From Bacteroidales bacterium (lineage in GTDB: Bacteria > Bacteroidota > Bacteroidia > Bacteroidales > F082): a stretch of 64,000 nt of DNA. The stretch is from assembly GCA_017553625.1 (NCBI GenBank), contig JAFZKP010000035.1, forward strand, positions 1 to 64,000. Reading direction: 5' to 3'. The notes beneath the pieces are model-generated. The model searched no databases and had not been told where the DNA came from. It saw nothing but the letters and a program-made list of their open reading frames with translations. Made by a program: the position numbers and the translations under genes. This document shows positions 1 to 7,965 of this stretch, one piece after another (position 1 is the first letter of the stretch; every line of letters begins with the position of its first letter).

Positions 1-138
1 AATTCCAGCCAACATAAGCACGCTGATAGGATAATACACCATCGGCTTGTCGTAGATAGGAAGCAACTGCTTGCTAACTCCCTTTGTTATTGGATATAAA
101 CGAGTGCCGGAACCACCAGCGAGAACTATGCCTTTCAT
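1..138 (-). CDS. rmlA: Glucose-1-phosphate thymidylyltransferase, N-terminal part (cut by window edge)
   Basis: Forty-six codons are present, running off the left edge. The translation begins [18 protein letters not shown] and continues to [15 protein letters not shown]. These are the nucleotide-binding GGxGTRL loop and the [11 protein letters not shown] motif of RmlA, which makes dTDP-glucose from glucose-1-phosphate and dTTP as the first step of dTDP-rhamnose and other deoxysugar pathways. The start at 138 is the only ATG giving the intact loop. It lies 21 bp after the rubrerythrin stop on the same strand, so it is probably the fourth gene of the operon led by the UpxY-like antiterminator. 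The rest of the protein cannot be judged. Confidence 0.93.
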   Translation of the reverse strand, partial: MKGIVLAGGSGTRLYPITKGVSKQLLPIYDKPMVYYPISVLMLAGI

Positions 139-159
139 TATCTAATTCGTTTAACAAGC

Positions 160-699
160 TTAATAATTCTCCGCATTCAACTCGAAATACGCCTGCGGAT
201 GGTCGCAGACAGGGCAGATTTGCGGGGCTTTGGGACCGATGACGATGTGACCGCAGTTTGAGCACTTCCAAATCCTATCACCATCACGGGAAAACACAAT
301 GCCTTCCTTAATGTTGTTCAAAAGCTTGCGATAACGCTCCTCGTGTTCTTTCTCAATGGCAGCCACCATCTCAAACTTCGCTGCAATCTCTGTAAATCCT
401 TCTTCACGCGCCTCTTTAGCCATGCGGGCATACATGTCAGTCCACTCGAGGTTTTCACCATCGGCAGCATCTTTCAAGTTGGCTTCAGTGCCAGGAACCT
501 CGCCGTCGTGCAAATACTTAAACCAAATCTTGGCATGCTCCTGCTCATTGGCTGCAGTCTCCTCAAAAATCTTGGAAATCTGCACATAGCCGTCTTTCTT
601 GGCCTTGGAGGCAAAATAAGTGTATTTGTTGCGTGCCATGGATTCGCCTGCAAAGGCTTCCATGAGATTCTTTTCTGTTTTTGTTCCTTTAAGATTCAT
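160..699 (-). CDS. rbr: Rubrerythrin
   Basis: This 179-residue protein has an N-terminal ferritin-like four-helix domain with diiron ligand motifs (EQEH near residue 52, EKEH near 116). A C-terminal rubredoxin-like domain carries two CxxC pairs (C146/C149 and C162/C165). Rubrerythrins reduce hydrogen peroxide in the cytoplasm of anaerobes using electrons from rubredoxin or NADH. Length and domain order are normal for the family. It lies 20 bp downstream of ugd and 21 bp upstream of rmlA, on the same strand, so it is embedded in a sugar-nucleotide operon. That is an odd place for an oxidative stress gene. No separate promoter is visible in the short spacer. Confidence 0.97.
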   Translation of the reverse strand: MNLKGTKTEKNLMEAFAGESMARNKYTYFASKAKKDGYVQISKIFEETAANEQEHAKIWFKYLHDGEVPGTEANLKDAADGENLEWTDMYARMAKEAREEGFTEIAAKFEMVAAIEKEHEERYRKLLNNIKEGIVFSRDGDRIWKCSNCGHIVIGPKAPQICPVCDHPQAYFELNAENY

Positions 700-719
700 G
701 GTCTATTGTTTTTAAAGTG

Positions 720-1949
720 TTAGTCTCTCTTGAAAATATCTCTTGTATAAACCTTGTCAATCACATCATCCAAGCAACTGTCGTATCTGTTAGCAATAAT
801 CGCCTGAGACTGTTCCTTGAATTTCTTCAAATCATTAACAACCAGACTTCCAAAGAATGTTGTGCCGTCTTCCAAAGTCGGTTCATAAATAATCACCTTG
901 GCGCCTTTTGCTTTCACGCGCTTCATCACACCTTGGATGGAAGACTGGCGGAAGTTGTCGGAATTAGACTTCATCGTCAAACGATAAACACCTATCACAC
1001 ATTCCTTTTCTTCCTTGGCGTTGTAGCTGCCGTTGTCGAAATAGTCATAATAGCCGGCTTTCTTCAAAACCTGATCAGCAATGAAATCCTTGCGTGTGCG
1101 GTTGCTCTCAACGATGGCGCTCATCATATTCTGAGGCACATCGGCATAGTTGGCAAGAAGCTGCTTGGTGTCTTTCGGCAAGCAATATCCACCATAGCCA
1201 AAAGACGGGTTGTTATAATGCGAACCAATTCTTGGGTCCAAACAAATTCCATCTATAATGGCTTGGGTATCAAGACCTTTGACTTCAGCGTAGGTGTCAA
1301 GTTCGTTAAAGAAACTTACTCGTAATGCCAAATATGTGTTAGCAAATAATTTTACTGCTTCAGCTTCCTTCAAACCCATTAACAAGACCTGCACGTCTGG
1401 TTTTAATGCACTTTCCTTCAAGATATTGGCGAAAGATTCAGATTCTTTTTTGAGTTTTACAGGATAGCCAACGATTATTCTGGAAGGATACAAATTATCA
1501 TACAAAGCCTTGCTTTCTCTAAGAAATTCAGGTGAGAACAACAGGTTTATATTTTTGTATTTCGCGTAAAGGCTGTCAGTGTAACCCACAGGAACAGTAC
1601 TCTTTATCACCATCACCGCCTTTGGATTAACAGAAAGGATTTCTTCAATAACCTCTTCAACATGAGATGTGTCGAAATTGTTGGTATGTGGGTCGTAATT
1701 CGTTGGGACAGCAATTACAATGAAATCGGCTGATTTATAAGCTTTTTCAGCATTTAGAGTCGCAGTGAGATTCAACTCCTTTTCGGCAAAATATTTCTCA
1801 ATGTATTCATCCTGAATTGGAGATTCTCTTCTATTGATTTTCTCAACCTTTTCAGGTATGACATCAACAGCAACGACATGATGATGCTGCGCCAGCAATG
1901 TGGCGATGCTCAATCCTACATATCCAGTTCCTGCTACTGCGATGTTCAT
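720..1949 (-). CDS. ugd: UDP-glucose 6-dehydrogenase
   Basis: The 409-residue protein starts with a Rossmann NAD-binding motif ([16 protein letters not shown]). It has the family signatures [18 protein letters not shown] and [11 protein letters not shown], with the catalytic cysteine at residue 256. The enzyme oxidises UDP-glucose to UDP-glucuronate, a precursor of acidic surface polysaccharides. The length fits the short UgdA/Ugd type. It is followed by rubrerythrin and rmlA and preceded, 27 bp upstream, by the UpxY-like regulator, the usual order at the head of a capsule or exopolysaccharide operon. GDP-mannose dehydrogenase is related, but the motif set and neighbours favour UDP-glucose. 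Confidence 0.95.
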   Translation of the reverse strand: MNIAVAGTGYVGLSIATLLAQHHHVVAVDVIPEKVEKINRRESPIQDEYIEKYFAEKELNLTATLNAEKAYKSADFIVIAVPTNYDPHTNNFDTSHVEEVIEEILSVNPKAVMVIKSTVPVGYTDSLYAKYKNINLLFSPEFLRESKALYDNLYPSRIIVGYPVKLKKESESFANILKESALKPDVQVLLMGLKEAEAVKLFANTYLALRVSFFNELDTYAEVKGLDTQAIIDGICLDPRIGSHYNNPSFGYGGYCLPKDTKQLLANYADVPQNMMSAIVESNRTRKDFIADQVLKKAGYYDYFDNGSYNAKEEKECVIGVYRLTMKSNSDNFRQSSIQGVMKRVKAKGAKVIIYEPTLEDGTTFFGSLVVNDLKKFKEQSQAIIANRYDSCLDDVIDKVYTRDIFKRD

Positions 1950-1976
1950 TTCTTTGTGTAAAGTTTAGAGTTTAAC

Positions 1977-2564
1977 TTAAATGTTATATGTTTTATGTTT
2001 TTCTTCTTTTTTCACTTCTATTTTTTCTACATCAGAGGCGTTGAGTGCCACCGTTGCGACAGCTGCTATGCCCTCTATTTGAACCACAACTCGTTTCTCG
2101 TGACGGTTCGGCATCCTCACATAAATGCCTTCAACTCCCTCAAATGGACCAGTTAAAATCCTGACTTTGTCGCCTTTTCTTAAATCAATGTTCGGGTCGA
2201 CTGGCTTCGAGCCCATGGTTCGAACCACCTTGATGAAGTCCGCCATCTGCTTGTCGGGAACATATTGCGCCTCGCTCAACAAACCCTTCTCGTCCTTCCC
2301 CATCATGAAGCGGAGATAATCAAGTTTTCCCTGTTTAAGTTTTAAAATGTTTTCGTACGAATCGTGAATGAAGATGTAATTATGCACCAACGGCTCTGTC
2401 TTCCATCCAATAGAAACGCCTTTCTCATTGCGAATCCTTGTCCTTATTGTTGGAACATAATGCTCAATCTGAAGTTCCTCCAATGCCTTCGATGCCGTTA
2501 TCTCGCGCTGATAAGTGACGCGCAAAACATACCAAGCAATCTCTTTTTGTTCTATTTTATCCAT
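1977..2564 (-). CDS. UpxY-family NusG-like transcription antiterminator
   Basis: The protein has an N-terminal NusG-like (NGN) domain (IAWYVLRVTYQREI at the start) and a C-terminal KOW motif (KGDKVRILTGPFEGVEGIY). This is the architecture of the UpxY/RfaH-like factors that open surface polysaccharide operons in Bacteroidales by preventing premature termination in their own leader. The ATG at 2564 gives 195 residues beginning MDKIEQ. A GTG at 2579 would add five residues, but the ATG fits the family start better. A promoter-like box at 2721-2728 implies a leader of about 150 nt, where such factors act. The next genes are ugd, rubrerythrin and rmlA. Specificity for this operon is inferred from position. 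Confidence 0.9.
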   Translation of the reverse strand: MDKIEQKEIAWYVLRVTYQREITASKALEELQIEHYVPTIRTRIRNEKGVSIGWKTEPLVHNYIFIHDSYENILKLKQGKLDYLRFMMGKDEKGLLSEAQYVPDKQMADFIKVVRTMGSKPVDPNIDLRKGDKVRILTGPFEGVEGIYVRMPNRHEKRVVVQIEGIAAVATVALNASDVEKIEVKKEEKHKTYNI

Positions 2565-2589
2565 ATATAATAAGGACACGGCTATAGTA

Positions 2590-2604
2590 CCGAGTATACC
2601 TCGG
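2590..2604 (-). promoter_or_regulatory. Short hairpin in the antiterminator leader
   Basis: Five-base arms CCGAG and CTCGG are separated by TATAC. The hairpin would lie in the leader RNA 26 nt before the ATG of the UpxY-like gene. It could be a pause or recognition hairpin for the antiterminator, but nothing beyond position and symmetry supports that. Confidence 0.3.
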
Positions 2605-2720
2605 GGACATCGAAATCATCTAATTTATTGGATTTCAATCATTTATAAAAACCACTTGGGATTTTTCGCTTTTATCATCTCATCTTAAAACGCAGACAAC
2701 ACGCGAAAAATAGTCAAATG

Positions 2721-2728
2721 CAAAGATA
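2721..2728 (-). promoter_or_regulatory. Bacteroidota-type -7 box, polysaccharide operon
   Basis: On the minus strand the sequence reads TATCTTTG, matching the TAnnTTTG consensus of the Bacteroidota primary sigma factor, with a TTG about 22 nt upstream. It predicts a transcript starting near 2715 and a leader of roughly 150 nt before the antiterminator gene. The stretch 2580-2813 holds no gene apart from this leader and the terminator of the tRNA. Confidence 0.55.
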
Positions 2729-2770
2729 AAAAAGTATTTTATTACTTCGACAAAAAAATTGTAAAAATAC

Positions 2771-2802
2771 AAAAAAAATAAGACACCTGATGATGTCTTA
2801 TT
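2771..2802 (-). terminator. Intrinsic terminator after tRNA-Gln
   Basis: Perfect nine-base arms (2777-2785 and 2794-2802, AATAAGACA and its complement) enclose an eight-base loop. On the minus strand the hairpin is followed by eight T. It lies 12 nt past the 3' end of tRNA-Gln and separates it from the polysaccharide operon. Confidence 0.75.
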
Positions 2803-2813
2803 TTTGAGTTTTG

Positions 2814-2886
2814 TTGCCCAACCAGGGTTCGAACCTAGACTTTACTGATCCAGAGTCAGTCGTGTTGCCAATTACACCATTGGGCA
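2814..2886 (-). tRNA. tRNA-Gln (anticodon CTG)
   Basis: The 73-nt cloverleaf reads on the minus strand from TGCCCAATGGTGTAATTGG. Acceptor arms TGCCCAA and TTGGGCA pair, and the anticodon stem ACTGA/TCAGT encloses the loop CTCTGGA with anticodon CTG. The T arm contains GGTTCGAACC and the discriminator base is A. No CCA is encoded. It has its own promoter-like sequence inside the end of the sulfatase gene and an intrinsic terminator downstream. Confidence 0.95.
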
Positions 2887-2895
2887 TTGCGACCG

Positions 2896-2925
2896 CAAAA
2901 TTACAAATTATTTTTATTCGCTCAA
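2896..2925 (-). promoter_or_regulatory. tRNA-Gln promoter
   Basis: On the minus strand TTG (2925-2923), a 19-nt spacer, then TAATTTTG (2903-2896) match the Bacteroidota -33/-7 consensus. The box ends ten bases before the tRNA and overlaps the last codons of the sulfatase gene. Confidence 0.65.
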
Positions 2926-4854
2926 CAAAAATTTTGTTTTTTTCTTATTCTGCTGATACTCACTTACTTGCCACGCAGATTCACCGTATTTTTTCATCTC
3001 TTCCGCCCTCTCTGGCTCTTCATAAATTCGGTTTTTCTTGTCTTTTTCCTTGTATCTGTACAACCCAATCTGCTCTTCACCTGGCTTGTTTATCAAAAGC
3101 CATTCGCCGTCAAGCACTCCGTATTTGTCATCGCCCATGAAATAAACATAAGGTCTGCTTTCCCTCTGTAAATCAATGCCAAAAGTATTGTTTACATAAC
3201 TCTTCCCTAAAATTCCCATCACAGTGGGAAACACATCCATCTGACTTGCAACACACTCGTTTTCAACAGCTTGCAAAGTCCTTGGCATATAAAACACCAG
3301 CGGACTATGAAAATAGCTCAACGGTATAGAATAGTCTGAATCCAACGACGCGCCATGGTCGGCTACAAACACAAACAAAGTGTTGTCGAACCACGGTTTC
3401 TCCGATGCCATCTCGATAAACTTACGCAACGACCAGTCGGCGTACTCCGTAATCTGATACCTCACATCGTCGTTACGCGGCTTAAAATAGTCAGGAATAT
3501 AAAACGGTCCGTGGTCTGAAGCCGTCATCATCGCCGCAAAGAAAGGTCTGCCATTACTCGCCATCTCGTCGAAAACCGGCATCGAAAACCTGAACATGTA
3601 ATCGTCGGGGACACCAAGCGTGGTCTTCACTTCGCCCACAGGATAATCAGCCTGCGAAATGATGCGCTCCACACCGTTCTGGCTCAAAAATCCCGCCACG
3701 TTGTCAAACTCCTTGTCGTGAGTGGTGAAATATGCTGTCTGATAACCTGCCCGCTGCAACGTCGCTGCAATGCCATCGTACTGTAACACCGGAATCCGCT
3801 TCAAAGCATGATTTCTGAAGATGACAGGATACGATACCATCGTGCTGTAAATACCGCAGTAAGTGTGAGTTCCCGTAGTGTAACAATTGCTGAAACTCAA
3901 CGACTTATCCATCAAAGAATCCAAAAACGGAGTGAGATTCCGTGTGTTTCCGCCATGAGCGGTTTTGTTGTAGCTCATGCCTTCCATTATCACCACGATA
4001 ACGTTGTAATCATTTGATTCTCCTTCATTTACAATCTCTCGAGCTATCGGGAAATCTTCATTCGGATTCTCAATGCCAAAATATTTTTGCATGTTTTTGA
4101 TTGCAACTTCATCCGACATGAATTTAACTTTCTGATTATCAGGGTCTTTACTATCAAGCCAGCTTCTCGTCAAGGTGAAATTCGGGTTCAATCCGAGCTG
4201 GTTCAACATGGCGTTGTTTCCAAAATATGCCGTTCCCACCATGATGGGCGATTTCTCGTTCAACCTGCCTCTCATCCCAATGAAAACCAATCCCCAAAGC
4301 AAAGCGGTATAAATCCCATATCGCACATAACTCACTGATTCCCAATCTTTTGAGTTTTTCAAGATTTTATTTGCAAAATACCAGAAAACGAATCCGCAAC
4401 CTAAAACAGGCAGCATCATCAGGATGTAAGTCGGCTCTTCCCACACCATTTTAAAGACGAAAGCGCTGTCGCCGGTGCTAATCCACTCAAAGGCGGTGAT
4501 GTTGAACCTGTCGAAAAACTGGTCAAAGTAAGGGATATCAGCGGCGCAAATACCGAAAGTTATTGTAAAACAAATAGTTAGAATCCAAGTGTAAATCTTC
4601 TCAAAGAGTCTGTTTTTTCTGCCAAGAAAAGAAAACGCCGTCAATATCATCGTCGGGATGGCAATCACAAAGCCGATAGTGACGATATCGAAGCGGACAC
4701 CCATGATGAAAGCTTGCAGCACTTCCCACGCCGTCGTCTCTCCTACTCTATTGATATTCAACAGCAGAAGCGTCACTCTGAAAGCAAAATAAATCGCAAT
4801 CAGCAAAAGATATAGTTTAATTGTGATTTTTACAAAAACCGGAATCCTTTTCAT
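2914..4854 (-). CDS. LTA synthase-family sulfatase / phosphoglycerol transferase-like membrane protein
   Basis: The 646-residue protein has about five hydrophobic membrane segments in its first 200 residues. An extracytoplasmic sulfatase-fold domain follows, with VVIMEGMSYNKT around the expected nucleophile and metal site, and later FVFVADHGASLDSD and YFHSPLVFY. This is the architecture of LtaS/MdoB-type enzymes, which transfer phosphoglycerol or phosphoethanolamine from lipid donors to envelope glycans. Substrate cannot be told from sequence; in Bacteroidota a phosphoethanolamine- or phosphoglycerol-transferase role for envelope glycans is plausible. It is the last protein gene of the omega-amidase, trkA, sulfatase series and lies 43 bp after trkA, with an octamer hairpin repeat between them. 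Confidence 0.85.
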   Translation of the reverse strand: MKRIPVFVKITIKLYLLLIAIYFAFRVTLLLLNINRVGETTAWEVLQAFIMGVRFDIVTIGFVIAIPTMILTAFSFLGRKNRLFEKIYTWILTICFTITFGICAADIPYFDQFFDRFNITAFEWISTGDSAFVFKMVWEEPTYILMMLPVLGCGFVFWYFANKILKNSKDWESVSYVRYGIYTALLWGLVFIGMRGRLNEKSPIMVGTAYFGNNAMLNQLGLNPNFTLTRSWLDSKDPDNQKVKFMSDEVAIKNMQKYFGIENPNEDFPIAREIVNEGESNDYNVIVVIMEGMSYNKTAHGGNTRNLTPFLDSLMDKSLSFSNCYTTGTHTYCGIYSTMVSYPVIFRNHALKRIPVLQYDGIAATLQRAGYQTAYFTTHDKEFDNVAGFLSQNGVERIISQADYPVGEVKTTLGVPDDYMFRFSMPVFDEMASNGRPFFAAMMTASDHGPFYIPDYFKPRNDDVRYQITEYADWSLRKFIEMASEKPWFDNTLFVFVADHGASLDSDYSIPLSYFHSPLVFYMPRTLQAVENECVASQMDVFPTVMGILGKSYVNNTFGIDLQRESRPYVYFMGDDKYGVLDGEWLLINKPGEEQIGLYRYKEKDKKNRIYEEPERAEEMKKYGESAWQVSEYQQNKKKTKFLLSE

Positions 4855-4855
4855 T

Positions 4856-4894
4856 AGTTAATCAGTTGTTCAGTTAGTCAGTTGTTAACTGACC
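4856..4894. repeat. Octamer hairpin repeat between trkA and sulfatase
   Basis: The spacer consists of degenerate octamers (ATCAGTTG, TTCAGTTA, GTCAGTTG) followed by their reverse complements (TTAACTGA, CCAACTTA). An RNA copy could fold into a hairpin. The same motif occurs on the other side of trkA at 6241-6333. It fills the whole intergenic space. Confidence 0.7.
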
Positions 4895-4897
4895 AAC

Positions 4898-6238
4898 TTA
4901 TCTAAATAGTTTCTCCACTTCTTTTATCGCATTCGGCAGGGCGAGAACCACCACGCGGTCTTCCGCTTCGATTTGGAAGTCGCCGGTGGCGATGTAGCTG
5001 ATTTCACCGCGGATGATACCTCCGATGATGGCACCGTCAGGCACATGCAGCCTGTTGATCGGGCGCATCGTGGCGATACAGCCGTCAGGAACCATAAACT
5101 CCATAATGTCGGCATCTATGCCGCTAAGACATTTCAGCGTCGACACATTGTCGCCCAAAGTGTACCGCACTATGTAACTTGCAGCGATGAGCTTCTTATT
5201 AATTATGGTGTCGATGCCAATGTTCTGAGAAATGTCGATGTAATCGATGTTTTCAACCAAAGCGATGGTCTTTTTCACGCCGTAAGCCTTTGCCTGAAGG
5301 CACGTCAGGATGTTCGTCTCGGTGTTCTCCGTCACTGCGATGAAAGCGTCCACACTCTTGATGCCTTCTTCTTCAAGCATGTCGACATCACGCGCATCAG
5401 CGTTGACAACCAACGTGTTAGACAACGAGTTAGTAAGTTCGAAGCAGCGGTTTTTATCCACCTCGATAATCTTGATGTCCATATCTTTCTCAAGACGTTT
5501 CGCCGTAATACGACCGACGCGACCGCCACCGATAATCATCACGTTATGAATGTTGTATTTCTGCTTGCCGCTCATCGACATAAGCTCTCTGATGGCAGTC
5601 GGCTTCGTGATGACATAAACCATGTCGCCGGCTTTGAGCGTGTCGCCATCGTGAGGGATAAAAGTATTCTGCCTGCGGTGTATCGCAACCAATTTAAAAT
5701 CAAGGTGTTTGAAACGCTCTGATATCTCGCTGAGGCTCTTGTCGATGACGCTGGCTTTATCTTCGAGCTTCATCATGTACATCTCGAGTTTTCCACCCGC
5801 AAAGTCGTAAGCCTCCGTCGCCGCTGTCTGTTTCAAAAGCGTGATAATCTCTTGAGCAGCAATGTCTTCCGGTGAAATGATGCCGTCGATTCCCAAATCC
5901 TGGTAGATGCGCCACGACTCAGGACTGAGGTTTTCCATTGTGTTGACACGCACGATGACACGTTTCGCGCCGAGTTTCTTCGCCAAGATACCCGTCAACA
6001 GGTTGATATGCTCGTCGTGAAGCACCGCGATAACCATATCCGCCTTCTTCACATTAGCTTTCTGCAAAACCTTGATAGATGTGGAATCTCCCGCAATCGT
6101 CATAAGGTCGGAATGCGATTCCATCATCTTCAGAAGTTCCTCGTGTGGGTCCACAATGGTGATGTTATGGTCGCTGCGCTCCAACGCCTCCGCCAAGTGC
6201 ATACCAACTTCACCGTCACCTGCAATGATTATATCCAT
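4898..6238 (-). CDS. trkA: Trk potassium uptake regulator TrkA
   Basis: The 446-residue protein contains two RCK units, each a Rossmann NAD(H)-binding domain (MDIIIAGDGEVGMHLAEAL at residue 1; MIIGGGRVGRITAKRL near 234) followed by a TrkA-C domain. TrkA is the cytoplasmic NAD-gated ring subunit that controls TrkH/TrkG potassium channels. Length is typical of the duplicated form. No trkH gene is in the window. It sits between an omega-amidase and a sulfatase on the same strand. Both flanking spacers are made of the same octamer hairpin repeat, 4856-4894 and 6241-6333, which is unusual. Confidence 0.95.
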   Translation of the reverse strand: MDIIIAGDGEVGMHLAEALERSDHNITIVDPHEELLKMMESHSDLMTIAGDSTSIKVLQKANVKKADMVIAVLHDEHINLLTGILAKKLGAKRVIVRVNTMENLSPESWRIYQDLGIDGIISPEDIAAQEIITLLKQTAATEAYDFAGGKLEMYMMKLEDKASVIDKSLSEISERFKHLDFKLVAIHRRQNTFIPHDGDTLKAGDMVYVITKPTAIRELMSMSGKQKYNIHNVMIIGGGRVGRITAKRLEKDMDIKIIEVDKNRCFELTNSLSNTLVVNADARDVDMLEEEGIKSVDAFIAVTENTETNILTCLQAKAYGVKKTIALVENIDYIDISQNIGIDTIINKKLIAASYIVRYTLGDNVSTLKCLSGIDADIMEFMVPDGCIATMRPINRLHVPDGAIIGGIIRGEISYIATGDFQIEAEDRVVVLALPNAIKEVEKLFR

Positions 6239-6240
6239 AA

Positions 6241-6333
6241 TTATTCAGTTATTCAGTTATTCAGTTATTCAGTTATTCAGTTGTTCAGTTGCTCAGTTAA
6301 CTGACTAACTGATTAACTGACCAACTGATTAAC
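6241..6333. repeat. Tandem octamer array with inverted half
   Basis: Five perfect copies of TTATTCAG (6241-6280) and two variants (TTGTTCAG, TTGCTCAG) are followed by four units of the YYAACTGA type (6297-6328), plus a partial fifth. These are the reverse complement of the first half. The centre is TCAGTTAACTGA, so the array can form one long imperfect hairpin. It occupies the spacer between the omega-amidase stop and the trkA start. Confidence 0.9.
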
Positions 6334-6340
6334 TTTTGTT

Positions 6341-7102
6341 TTAATCCCAATCTTTTGCAACTACAAAATACTGACGGAATGCCTCCAACTCGAATTCACT
6401 CAGTTCCGCTGTGAAAACGCTCTCTCCTGCCAGCGCTTGTTCCACTATGCGTCCTTTCACGTTCAAAACCATGCTCTCGCCTTTGTAGTCAATGTTGCTG
6501 TCGTCTATTCCGACTCTGTTCACTCCAACCACAAACGCCTGATTCTCAATGGCTCGCGCTCTCAACAGCGTATTCCACACCTCCGATTTCTTCTTCGGCC
6601 ATTCCGCCGTGAAAATAGCAACGTCGTATTCAAACTTGCCGTCTTTGACACTGTTTCTGTCCCACACCGGAAAACGCAGGTCGTAGCACACAAACGGTCT
6701 GATTCTCCATCCTTTCCACTCTATCGTGATGCGCTCCTCACCAGGATTCAAACCGACTTCGCCGCCCATGGTAAAGAGATGCCTTTTGTTGTAGATATAA
6801 TACTTTCCATCAGGCTCCATCCAGATGAAACTGTTGTAAAAGCCATTCATTTTCAATATTATCGTTCCGCAAACAGCACAATTCTTCTCTTCCGCCTTTT
6901 TCCTCATCCACTGCATCGTGACGCCGTCAATCTCCTCGGCAAAAATGTTCGGATCGGCAGGAAAGCCCGTCGTGAACGTCTCAGAAAACACTATAACATC
7001 AGTGTTTTCAACGTTTTCCAACATTTCGTCAAGATGCCTGCGATTCGCCTCAGGGTCTCTCGCAATGACGTCGCTTTGAATACACGTTATTCTTAAATTC
7101 AT
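6341..7102 (-). CDS. Carbon-nitrogen hydrolase, omega-amidase (YafV/Nit2) type
   Basis: This 253-residue nitrilase-superfamily enzyme has the full catalytic triad: E41 (VIVFSETF), K106 (YIYNKRHLF) and C139 (PFVCYDLRFPVW). The motif order and short length match omega-amidases, which hydrolyse 2-oxoglutaramate and 2-oxosuccinamate to free ammonia and keto acids during amino acid metabolite repair. It is the first gene of the minus-strand series leading to trkA. A TATTTTTG promoter box lies 23 nt upstream of the start, back to back with the promoter of the outer membrane protein gene. Other nitrilase branches remain possible, so substrate is inferred. Confidence 0.88.
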   Translation of the reverse strand: MNLRITCIQSDVIARDPEANRRHLDEMLENVENTDVIVFSETFTTGFPADPNIFAEEIDGVTMQWMRKKAEEKNCAVCGTIILKMNGFYNSFIWMEPDGKYYIYNKRHLFTMGGEVGLNPGEERITIEWKGWRIRPFVCYDLRFPVWDRNSVKDGKFEYDVAIFTAEWPKKKSEVWNTLLRARAIENQAFVVGVNRVGIDDSNIDYKGESMVLNVKGRIVEQALAGESVFTAELSEFELEAFRQYFVVAKDWD

Positions 7103-7124
7103 AAAAAATCCTTAAAAAAACTTA

Positions 7125-7132
7125 CAAAAATA
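7125..7132 (-). promoter_or_regulatory. -7 box for the omega-amidase gene
   Basis: The minus strand reads TATTTTTG, a TAnnTTTG match, about 23 nt before the ATG at 7102. No clear -33 box is seen. Confidence 0.5.
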
Positions 7133-7153
7133 CTACTTTTATCATTTTTTTAC

Positions 7154-7161
7154 TAATTTTG
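7154..7161 (+). promoter_or_regulatory. -7 box for the beta-barrel gene
   Basis: The plus strand reads TAATTTTG, a TAnnTTTG match, 18 nt before the ATG at 7180. It is back to back with the minus-strand box at 7125-7132. No clear -33 box is seen. Confidence 0.5.
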
Positions 7162-7179
7162 TAAAAAATTTTTTAAAAA

Positions 7180-7965
7180 ATGAACAAGAAATTAACATTA
7201 TTAATCGGCATCATGGCATTTTTCGCATTGAAAATGTCTGCCCAGGATGAATATCAATTCGGCTTGTATCTTGGTATGGGTGCAAACACAGTAACCATCA
7301 ACAGCGACATGTATTATGATGACTACACTCCCGAAATAACACCTGTGATAAACCACTCCGACACCACTTCTTACAATGCATTCTATCTGCCAATAGAAAA
7401 AGCTTCTGTAACTCCTATTCCTTCGTTTACAATAGGCGGCTATTATGAAATTCCAATCAATGACATAGTTGGAATACAGATGCACCTTTTATATAATAAA
7501 TATGGTTATAGGATTTCAGGTAATGTCAACCAAAAGGACATTGCTGACAACGACACTGTGCAGTATAATTACACTGGAACATTGAAAATGAGCAACATAA
7601 GCGGTTCTGTGCTGCTGAAATTCAACATCATTTCGGAGGGATTGTCGTTCCATGCAGGCGTAACGCCGAGTTTGTGCGTCAGGATGAACAAAGACATTGA
7701 GCGTGGCGCTCTTCATAAAACTCTGACTTACGACAGCAAAGACGAATACAGCGCCTTCAACGTCTGCGGAACTCTCGGCGTGACCTGGTATTGGTTTGAG
7801 TGCTTCTTCTGCACGCTGAATGTCAACATTGGACTCATCGACGTGCTGAAAGTCAAGGAGCCATACATATCTTCCGACGGTCAGAACGACGTAACAAAAT
7901 ACAGATACTCCGACACGAAATCTAAAACGAACTCGGCTTATTTAACCGTCGGTTACAGATGGTAA
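7180..7965 (+). CDS. Outer membrane beta-barrel protein (PorT-like), function unknown
   Basis: The 261-residue protein begins with a signal peptide (MNKKLTLLIGIMAFFALKMS, cleavage probably near AQ at 21-22). Alternating strands follow, including YGYRISGN and LLKFNIISEGLSFHAGVTP, and the chain ends in an aromatic residue (YLTVGYRW), as outer membrane barrels do. Small barrels of this type are common in Bacteroidota and most are uncharacterised. The stop overlaps the first ATG of the exosortase gene by 7 bp, so the two are probably co-expressed; a link to exosortase function is only positional. I do not recognise a specific family beyond the general PorT/OMP fold. Confidence 0.8.
   Translation: MNKKLTLLIGIMAFFALKMSAQDEYQFGLYLGMGANTVTINSDMYYDDYTPEITPVINHSDTTSYNAFYLPIEKASVTPIPSFTIGGYYEIPINDIVGIQMHLLYNKYGYRISGNVNQKDIADNDTVQYNYTGTLKMSNISGSVLLKFNIISEGLSFHAGVTPSLCVRMNKDIERGALHKTLTYDSKDEYSAFNVCGTLGVTWYWFECFFCTLNVNIGLIDVLKVKEPYISSDGQNDVTKYRYSDTKSKTNSAYLTVGYRW

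Noticed and set aside
4973..5722. Long plus-strand open frame (249 codons) opposite trkA
   Set aside because: It lies wholly antisense to trkA, whose protein is fully conserved; the product is His/Asp/Val-rich without recognisable motif and is a codon-bias shadow.
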